NCBI GenBank assembly: GCA_019421385.1
Contig: JAHZFK010000071.1
Coordinates: forward strand, 1 to 7,503
Length of the DNA stretch: 7,503 nt
Direction of reading: 5' to 3'
From: Clostridiales bacterium
GTDB taxonomy: Bacteria; Bacillota; Clostridia; Oscillospirales; Butyricicoccaceae
The notes under the pieces are model-generated. The model was not told the origin of the DNA. It saw only the letters and a list, made by a program, of their open reading frames with translations, and did no database searches. How positions within the stretch are numbered: the first letter of the stretch is position 1; each line of letters begins with the position of its first letter. Below are positions 1 to 4,443 of the stretch, in pieces. The position numbers and the translations under genes are program-made.

Positions 1-13
1 CACCCCACTTGTT

Positions 14-31
14 TTTCAGTATACCATACTG
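14..31 (-). promoter_or_regulatory. Possible leftward promoter with inverted repeat
   Basis: On the minus strand this reads TGG followed by TATACT, an extended -10 element (TGnTATACT); I see no good -35. The same bases form a perfect 6-bp inverted repeat with a 3-nt spacer, CAGTAT-ACC-ATACTG (17-31), which could be an operator overlapping the promoter. It would drive a leftward gene beyond the window edge, downstream of the terminator at 97-124. A 14-base part of it recurs exactly in front of the response regulator gene at 3333-3346. Confidence 0.4.
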
Positions 32-96
32 TCTAACAAATAGGGTGCAGTTCAGAACGGGTGGCTTTTTACATCGGATAAGCAGCAGGCAACAAA

Positions 97-124
97 AAAA
101 CAGCCGATGAAAATCGGCTGTTTT
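97..124 (-). terminator. Intrinsic terminator of the SprA-related gene
   Basis: A 12-bp perfect stem (97-108 with 113-124, core CAGCCGAT/ATCGGCTG) closes a 4-nt loop. On the minus strand it is followed by an unbroken run of seven T. It begins 3 nt past the stop codon of the leftward gene ending at 128. The flanking A and T runs would let it work weakly in the other direction too. Confidence 0.93.
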
Positions 125-127
125 CTC

Positions 128-823
128 TTATGCCACTGACTGGAACTGGCTGGGGACTTGCTCCCCCTGCTGCTGATACAGCTGCGCGGCTTTTTCCTGC
201 CGCGTCGTGGTGCGGGTCGTGCCGCCGGAGACGTAAACCCTGCCGCATTCCGGACAGATTGCGGTGTGGATCGTGACCGACTGGCTGACCACTTCCCGTC
301 CTTCCTGCTGCGCCTTGGACTGCTCACGGCTTACATGCTCCTGCTCATGACTGCGCACAGCGGAAGCTGCCGCCTCAGGTGCAATATTGGTGGGCGTTTT
401 ATACGAAACGCCGGGATCATCCGAGCCATCCTGATATTTGCGCTCCTTACAGGTCTGGCACTCGCTTTCCGCCATGACCTCCTGCGCGGATTTGGCTTCC
501 GACGCGGCCTGTCCCTCCGGCGCTGCCGCATTCCCGGATGCGTTCTGTACGTTCTCATCGGCGTACTGGATGCGTCCGCGGACAGCCCACTCGACCGGGT
601 CGACGCCTTCTCTCTGAAACGGGAGTTGGGGGCTCTCCTGCTCCGATGCGGCCTGCGTGTTGTCCGGCTGCATCGATGCCACTGCCGGCACGGGAGAAAC
701 CGCTGTGGTCTGCGCAGGGGTAATACCATTGACCGGCTCCATGCTGCGCGCGCTAGCCGCCCGATCCAGATACGCAGACGAATATGTGCTGCCACCCCAT
801 TCTGCTGCATTGAAACCAAACAT
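128..823 (-). CDS. SprA-related putative zinc metalloprotease
   Basis: A 231-aa protein that I recognise as the clostridial form of the SprA-related family (also annotated as CJM1_0395-type putative metalloprotease). The first ~115 residues are low-complexity, rich in Ala, Gln, Ser and Pro, and look disordered. The conserved part is 120-207: a CxxC pair (C122, C125), a KYQDGSDDPGVS stretch, an HExxH motif HEQEH at 159-163 (possible zinc site), a second CxxC (C190-P-E-C193) and a VSGGTTRTTT tail. The two CxxC pairs could form a zinc ribbon. There is no signal peptide or membrane segment, so it is probably cytoplasmic. I chose ATG at 823 because GGAGG lies 9 nt upstream; the GTG at 832 abuts that site and would be too close. 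It lies 130 nt downstream of the sensor kinase with its own promoter. Proteolysis has not been shown for this family as far as I know, and the substrate is unknown. Confidence 0.85.
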   Translation of the reverse strand: MFGFNAAEWGGSTYSSAYLDRAASARSMEPVNGITPAQTTAVSPVPAVASMQPDNTQAASEQESPQLPFQREGVDPVEWAVRGRIQYADENVQNASGNAAAPEGQAASEAKSAQEVMAESECQTCKERKYQDGSDDPGVSYKTPTNIAPEAAASAVRSHEQEHVSREQSKAQQEGREVVSQSVTIHTAICPECGRVYVSGGTTRTTTRQEKAAQLYQQQGEQVPSQFQSVA

Positions 824-862
824 GTTTCTCACCCTCCCTACGCTTTATTTCTTGATATTATC

Positions 863-891
863 AGTTTACCGCATTTTCCTATCATTCTCAA
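863..891 (-). promoter_or_regulatory. SigA-type promoter of the SprA-related gene
   Basis: The minus strand reads TTGAGA (886-891), a 17-nt spacer, then TAAACT (863-868), about 40 nt upstream of the start codon at 823. An alternative -10, TGATAATAT, overlaps just downstream. I see no terminator between the kinase stop (954) and this promoter, so read-through from the two-component operon is also possible. Confidence 0.6.
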
Positions 892-953
892 GAAAAATCT
901 GCGCACAAAGGGAAAATCATCATCTATCCGATCCATCCATGAGACGCGTCCGA

Positions 954-2630
954 TCACGCCTTGCCGAACCGAAACCAAAACCGCGGCCCGGCAGGTGTGT
1001 TTTCCGCACCGTAGGTGTAACCATGCAAATCGAACACGGTTTTGGCAATCGACAACCCCAGTCCGTCGCCCTGCTTGCTTCGCGCGGGCTCTGCCTGATA
1101 GTACGGCTCCCACAGACGCGGCAGCGCGGCAGACGGGATGGCCTCACCTGTGTTGACAACTGCGCACACGCCGTGCTCAATGCGCACCGTGATGCTGCCA
1201 TCCGGCGGGGTGTGCTGCACCGCATTCTCGAGCAATGCGTCGAGCGCACGGGTAAGCAGCGCGCGGTCGGCCTTGGCCTCATCTGGTCCATCCACCACAA
1301 CCGACGTATGCAGACAGCTGTCCGGCGGGACGGCGGCATCCAGCCGCTCACGCACCAGGGCGGAGAGAGACACCTGCTCGCGCCGTAGGGCTTTCGCGCC
1401 AGCCTCCAACCGAGACAGTTCAAGCATACGCCGCACGCTGCCATCCATGCGCTGTGCCTGCTGCTGGATGACATCCAGATAATGCGCGCGCTTATCCTGC
1501 GCCATATCATTTGATAACAACTCTGCGGTCGCGGACAGTACAGACAGCGGCGTTTTGAGTTCGTGCGCAAGCGCAGCGGTTGTGTCGCGGCGCGCCTGCT
1601 CGACGCGCGCTTGCTTGCGCCACACGCGCAGCAGGGCGTAGGCAAGGATGGCGGAGAACAATACTGCCAGCAAAAAGCTAAAGCCATAGACTGGCAGCAA
1701 TACCGGCAAGCATGCCTTGAGCGGATAGGCTTCTGCCGCATAAGCAACGGTTACCAGGCGCTCCACTGCATACGGACAATACCGCACCTCCCTTGTGTAC
1801 ATTTGTACCAGCCACGGCGTGCAAACCGTCCGATCCTCTCCGCCTTCTTTCCCTGCTTCTACCCATTCACGCAACGCAAGACGGCGTTCGGAGGCCAGCG
1901 ATTTTGCCAACTCTGCAATAGAGTAATCCACAGGTCCCGGCGTTGTCATACCGCACCAGCTAAGCTCCGCAACCCGCAATCCTGCCATCTGTTCCTCATC
2001 ATATCGGCATTCCAAAACAGTCGGCTCTCCGTCTGCCACCCACTCGGTGCCCGTATCTCTGCGTGGCTGTAAAATCAGCTGCTTGGGATAGGCGATATCT
2101 CCATCCACCCATACCACTATGGTCAATTCCGGTGGAACAATATCCCCACCAATCACAGTGGACTGTAAAACCAACTCAATCGCTTCCGCTGTCTGTCCGG
2201 TCATGTCAATATAAATGTTCGCATCATTCCAATCCCCGGTCTCGGTAGCACGAATCCAGTACCGGTTGCTTTGCAATACCTTGCCGTTTACATCTGTGAT
2301 CGCTGTTTCTGTGATGCGCACCGCAGGCGGTTCTTCGTCCGGTATATTGCGCATATCCGACAGAAATGCCTGTTTTCTCAAATCCGCCCGGATTTCTTCC
2401 GGTGGAATGGGTGTTCCGTCCTCTTGTATCTTATTCTCATCGTCAAGCACCACGTCCATCTGCTCATTAAAGAAATATTCCTTATGTTCTTCGATATTGT
2501 ACAACATGGACTGTGCTTTCTGCCATCCCAGCAGCAGAGTAAACCCAGTCATCACGACCATCCAGAACGCCAGAAACCCTGCGCCCACGCGCCAAAAGAA
2601 GCTCCAGAAATTCCTATGCTTGCTTTTCAT
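954..2630 (-). CDS. Sensor histidine kinase, VanS/BaeS-like
   Basis: A 558-aa membrane histidine kinase that should phosphorylate the response regulator encoded just upstream. TM1 is at about 9-34 and TM2 at about 307-334. Between them lies a ~270-residue extracytoplasmic region that I cannot assign to a known sensor fold. The H-box is AHELKTP with the phosphorylated His at 356. The N-box is LLENAVQHTP (N469). A VNTG stretch takes the place of the G1 DxGxG, as in many Firmicutes kinases of this type. The G2 box is GDGLGL at 521-526, and the protein ends shortly after the ATP-binding fold. The start at 2630 is chosen because GGAGG sits 9 nt upstream; an ATG at 2636 would leave only 3 nt. It overlaps the response regulator 3' end by 17 nt, which implies translational coupling. 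The signal is unknown. No drug-resistance or transporter gene is in view to suggest the regulon. Confidence 0.93.
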   Translation of the reverse strand: MKSKHRNFWSFFWRVGAGFLAFWMVVMTGFTLLLGWQKAQSMLYNIEEHKEYFFNEQMDVVLDDENKIQEDGTPIPPEEIRADLRKQAFLSDMRNIPDEEPPAVRITETAITDVNGKVLQSNRYWIRATETGDWNDANIYIDMTGQTAEAIELVLQSTVIGGDIVPPELTIVVWVDGDIAYPKQLILQPRRDTGTEWVADGEPTVLECRYDEEQMAGLRVAELSWCGMTTPGPVDYSIAELAKSLASERRLALREWVEAGKEGGEDRTVCTPWLVQMYTREVRYCPYAVERLVTVAYAAEAYPLKACLPVLLPVYGFSFLLAVLFSAILAYALLRVWRKQARVEQARRDTTAALAHELKTPLSVLSATAELLSNDMAQDKRAHYLDVIQQQAQRMDGSVRRMLELSRLEAGAKALRREQVSLSALVRERLDAAVPPDSCLHTSVVVDGPDEAKADRALLTRALDALLENAVQHTPPDGSITVRIEHGVCAVVNTGEAIPSAALPRLWEPYYQAEPARSKQGDGLGLSIAKTVFDLHGYTYGAENTPAGPRFWFRFGKA

Positions 2631-3312
2631 CTCCATCCACCTCCAGTTTATAGCCCTGCTTGACCACGGTTTTGATGCAGCCCGCGTGCACGCCGAGCAC
2701 TTTCCGCAGCTTTTTGATATGGCTGTCCACGACGCGGTCCGTGCCGTCAAAATCCCAGCCCCATGCGAGATTGAGCAACTCGTTGCGCGTCAGCACGCGG
2801 TTTTTGCGCTCCATCAGTGCCCGCAGCAATGCAAATTCTTTAGGCGGCAGCGCGACCGGCTGTCCGCCCACCGTCAACATACCGCGCGCGGGATCAAGAA
2901 CAAGCGCACCCGCTATCAGCATGTCCCCCTGTGTCAATCCCTTGGCGCGCCGCAAAAGCGCCTGTGCCTTGGCATACAGCACCGCCAAAGAAAACGGCTT
3001 CACGACATAGTCGTCCGCGCCAAGGCCGTAGCCGTGCAGCTTGTCCTGTTCATCCTCGCGTGCGGTCACAAACAGGATGGGCACATCACCCTGCCGCCGT
3101 GCCGCGCGGCATAGTGCAAAGCCATCCGTCCCCGGCAGCATCACGTCAAGCAGCAGCAGATCGAACGCGCGCTGCTCAATCATGGCAAGTGCGGTGTCGC
3201 CGTCCGCAGCCGTCTCCACCTTCCATGTGCCGCCGCTCTTTTCCGTCAGATAGTCGGCAACTACCTCTCGCATCGCCACTTCATCTTCTGCCAGTAAAAT
3301 GGTAAAGCCCAC
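2614..3312 (-). CDS. OmpR/PhoB-family response regulator
   Basis: A 232-aa DNA-binding response regulator. The receiver domain (about 3-120) has the acidic pair D10/E11, phosphoacceptor D56 in LLLLDVMLPG, T83 and K105 in the VVKPF motif. A winged-helix domain (about 135-230) carries PKEFALLRAL, then RVLTRNELLNLAWG and VVDSHIKKLRKVLG (recognition helix region), ending with GYKLEVDG. The start is a GTG at 3310-3312: a G-rich ribosome site (AGGGGGG) lies about 7 nt upstream and the receiver domain begins right after. A longer reading to 3375 adds residues unlike the family and crosses the promoter. It is the first gene of a two-gene operon with the sensor kinase and runs divergently from the tRNA cluster. 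Regulators of this kind often autoregulate. Confidence 0.95.
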   Translation of the reverse strand: MGFTILLAEDEVAMREVVADYLTEKSGGTWKVETAADGDTALAMIEQRAFDLLLLDVMLPGTDGFALCRAARRQGDVPILFVTAREDEQDKLHGYGLGADDYVVKPFSLAVLYAKAQALLRRAKGLTQGDMLIAGALVLDPARGMLTVGGQPVALPPKEFALLRALMERKNRVLTRNELLNLAWGWDFDGTDRVVDSHIKKLRKVLGVHAGCIKTVVKQGYKLEVDGDEKQA

Positions 3313-3332
3313 ATTGCATCCCCCCTCTGTGC

Positions 3333-3348
3333 TTTCAGTATACCATGC
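3333..3348 (-). promoter_or_regulatory. Probable extended -10 promoter of the two-component operon
   Basis: On the minus strand TGG-TATACT (TATACT at 3337-3342) makes an extended -10 element about 25 nt ahead of the GTG start. I see no convincing -35, which is tolerated for extended -10 promoters. The 14 bases at 3333-3346 are identical to 14-27, so the same promoter or operator core occurs twice in the window. Confidence 0.5.
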
Positions 3349-3438
3349 GCATATGCCCTTTTGATGACGTGCCAACCGCTTTCCGAAAATTTCCTAGACG
3401 GCCTCTAAAATTTTTGCAAAAGAAAATGAAAAAATATG

Positions 3439-3467
3439 TTGACAAAATCCCCATTCATTGTTATACT
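3439..3467 (+). promoter_or_regulatory. Consensus SigA promoter of the tRNA operon
   Basis: A perfect TTGACA (3439-3444) is followed by a 17-nt spacer and TATACT (3462-3467, one mismatch to TATAAT), ending 21 nt before tRNA-Gly. The upstream bases are strongly A-rich (3416-3437), like an UP element. This is what is expected for a growth-linked stable-RNA operon. Confidence 0.92.
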
Positions 3468-3488
3468 GTTTAAGCGTCAGAAAAACCC

Positions 3489-3562
3489 GCGGGTGTAGTT
3501 CAATGGTAGAATGTCAGCCTTCCAAGCTGAACACGTGGGTTCGATTCCCATCACCCGCTCCA
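3489..3562 (+). tRNA. tRNA-Gly (TCC)
   Basis: Full cloverleaf. The acceptor stem GCGGGTG pairs with CACCCGC (3552-3558), with discriminator T and encoded CCA (3560-3562). The anticodon loop CTTCCAA gives anticodon TCC at 3521-3523. The T-arm has GGTTCGATTCC. First tRNA of the operon. Confidence 0.97.
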
Positions 3563-3596
3563 CTTCTTTCAGGCGTCGGGTTGCCGGAATTGATAT

Positions 3597-3673
3597 GCGC
3601 CAGTAGCTCAGCCGGATAGAGCAACTGCCTTCTAAGCAGTAGGCCGGGGGTTCGAATCCCTCCTGGCGTGCCA
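3597..3673 (+). tRNA. tRNA-Arg (TCT)
   Basis: The acceptor stem GCGCCAG pairs with CTGGCGT (the first pair is a G-U wobble), then G and encoded CCA. The anticodon loop CTTCTAA gives TCT at 3631-3633, reading AGA/AGG. The T-arm GGTTCGAATCC is canonical. Confidence 0.97.
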
Positions 3674-3699
3674 ACTTTCCGCTGGCGAAACAGAATATG

Positions 3700-3776
3700 G
3701 TGGGTATAGCTCAGTTGGTTAGAGCATCGGATTGTGGTTCCGAGGGTCGAGGGTTCGAGTCCCTTTACCCACCCCA
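3700..3776 (+). tRNA. tRNA-His (GTG)
   Basis: The acceptor stem GTGGGTA pairs with TACCCAC (3766-3772); C73 is followed by encoded CCA. The base before the stem (3699) is G, so the histidine-specific G-1 opposite C73 is genome-encoded. The anticodon loop TTGTGGT gives GTG at 3734-3736. Confidence 0.97.
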
Positions 3777-3788
3777 TATGACCCTATG

Positions 3789-3811
3789 ACGCGCTGCCTC
3801 ACGCAGCGCGT
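3789..3811 (+). other. GC-rich hairpin between tRNA-His and tRNA-Gln
   Basis: A perfect 9-bp stem ACGCGCTGC/GCAGCGCGT closes a 5-nt loop in the 76-nt gap between these two tRNAs. No T-run follows immediately (TATGCTTAGG), so it is not a good intrinsic terminator. A role in transcript processing or partial attenuation is possible. Confidence 0.6.
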
Positions 3812-3852
3812 TATGCTTAGGGTACGGCCTGTCTTTTTGATTCAACGGATAC

Positions 3853-3927
3853 AGGGGCGTCGCCAAGCGGTAAGGCATCGGCCTTTGACGCCGACATTCG
3901 CTGGTTCGAATCCAGCCGTCCCTGCCA
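3853..3927 (+). tRNA. tRNA-Gln (TTG)
   Basis: The acceptor stem AGGGGCG pairs with CGTCCCT (one G-U pair), then G and encoded CCA. The anticodon loop CTTTGAC gives TTG at 3885-3887. The D-arm CGCCAAGCGGTAAGGC is typical of bacterial tRNA-Gln. Confidence 0.97.
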
Positions 3928-3965
3928 CTTTTTTATCCGATCCGGCATTCCTCACGCATCAATAT

Positions 3966-4041
3966 GACCCAGTAGCTCAGTCGGCAGAGCACCTGCCTTT
4001 TAAGCAGGGTGTCCGGGGTTCGAATCCCCGCTGGGTCACCA
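3966..4041 (+). tRNA. tRNA-Lys (TTT)
   Basis: The acceptor stem GACCCAG pairs perfectly with CTGGGTC (4031-4037), then A and encoded CCA. The anticodon loop CTTTTAA gives TTT at 3999-4001. It is the last tRNA of the operon; its final A is also the first base of the terminator stem. Its 3' end faces the prophage lysis module and is a candidate integration site. Confidence 0.97.
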
Positions 4042-4076
4042 AAGCAAACCCGTCACGAAAGTGACGGGTTTGCTTT
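4041..4076 (+). terminator. Terminator of the tRNA operon
   Basis: A perfect 16-bp stem (4041-4056 with 4061-4076, core GCAAACCCGTCAC) closes a GAAA tetraloop and is followed by a T-rich tract (ATTTCTCTTTCTTTT). It abuts the CCA of tRNA-Lys, so termination also defines the 3' end of the transcript. Confidence 0.96.
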
Positions 4077-4130
4077 ATTTCTCTTTCTTTTCAGTATTTA
4101 AAAAACCAAACAGTTCATATTTTGTATAAA

Positions 4131-4307
4131 TTATTTTAATAAATTTAACGCAGAACAGCAAAGAAGAACGAAAACATTAAAAATAGCGTGTTGCAAATTC
4201 GTTGCAAATTCTCTATTGACTTCGTTCTTTTCTAAAAGAGCAGCTACACCGAATGTGATTACAAATACAACAATAGAAATCCATATTGCCCACTCTTGCT
4301 CTTTCAT
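4131..4307 (-). CDS. Small hydrophobic protein, possible phage moron
   Basis: A 58-codon ORF, ATG at 4305-4307 and TAA at 4131-4133. The peptide starts MKEQEWAIW, has a hydrophobic helix at about 6-25, a charged linker (EKNEVNRE, 26-33) and a second hydrophobic stretch at about 42-57, suggesting a two-helix membrane hairpin. A ribosome site AAGGG lies 7 nt upstream of the start and TATAAT (4338-4343 on the minus strand) about 30 nt upstream. The base composition is much more AT-rich than the neighbours. It sits between the phage lysin and tRNA-Lys, where lysogeny-expressed accessory genes are common. I recognise no family. A chance ORF is possible, but the site and promoter argue for a gene. 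Confidence 0.55.
   Translation of the reverse strand: MKEQEWAIWISIVVFVITFGVAALLEKNEVNREFATNLQHAIFNVFVLLCCSALNLLK
4190..4211. repeat. 11-bp perfect tandem repeat
   Basis: GTTGCAAATTC occurs twice in tandem (4190-4200 and 4201-4211), inside the small ORF. The unit is not a multiple of three, so a change in copy number would shift that reading frame. It could also be a protein-binding site. Confidence 0.9.
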
Positions 4308-4337
4308 TTACAAGCCCTTCTTTTTACGGTTGTATCT

Positions 4338-4343
4338 ATTATA
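4338..4343 (-). promoter_or_regulatory. -10 box of the small membrane ORF
   Basis: The minus strand has a perfect TATAAT about 30 nt before the ATG at 4307. The -35 region is weak (GTGAAA about 15 nt upstream). It lies beyond the lysin terminator, so the small ORF could be expressed independently of the phage late operon. Confidence 0.5.
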
Positions 4344-4396
4344 ACACCCCCTCTACTTTTTCACATGTTTCATCTTGCATTATAAGCATAGAGAAG

Positions 4397-4424
4397 GCCC
4401 CGACCTTCCGGCCGGGGCTTTTCT
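4397..4424 (-). terminator. Terminator of the phage lysis operon
   Basis: The minus strand folds GCCCCGGCC-GGAA-GGTCGGGGC (4397-4418), a 9-bp stem with one G-U wobble, 25 nt beyond the lysin stop. It is preceded by AGAAAA and followed by CTTCTCT, which extends the stem weakly. On the plus strand the same hairpin has one A-C mismatch but a better T-run (4419-4422). It is therefore drawn as leftward but may be bidirectional between convergent units. Confidence 0.75.
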
Positions 4425-4443
4425 GTGTCCAAATTGAACACCG

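Noticed and set aside
158..1156. Long plus-strand open frame (332 codons) across the SprA-related gene and kinase end
   Set aside because: It is the complement of real GC-rich minus-strand genes, is Arg/Cys/Leu rich with no recognisable domain, and has no sensible ribosome site.
920..1747. Minus-strand 275-codon frame overlapping the kinase
   Set aside because: It is a +1 shadow of the histidine kinase, whose H, N and G boxes are all in the other frame.
2631..2750. Extending the kinase start to 2750
   Set aside because: The added residues overlap the response regulator's winged-helix coding in another frame and lack a ribosome site; GGAGG at the 2630 ATG fixes the start.
2215..3114. Plus-strand 299-codon frame across the kinase/regulator junction
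   Set aside because: Antisense shadow of two confidently identified genes, with low-quality composition.
3477..3777. Minus-strand frames across the tRNA cluster containing stretches like GFEPPAY and GDGNRTH
   Set aside because: These are the well-known false ORFs from antisense tRNA genes, which often contaminate protein databases. The tRNA structures explain the sequence completely.
3732..4064. Plus-strand 110-codon frame through tRNA-His, Gln and Lys (GSRVRVPLP, GSNPRW motifs)
   Set aside because: Spurious translation of tRNA T-arms.
4215..4237. TTGAC at 4215 as the -35 of a rightward promoter
   Set aside because: No -10-like sequence lies 16-18 nt downstream.
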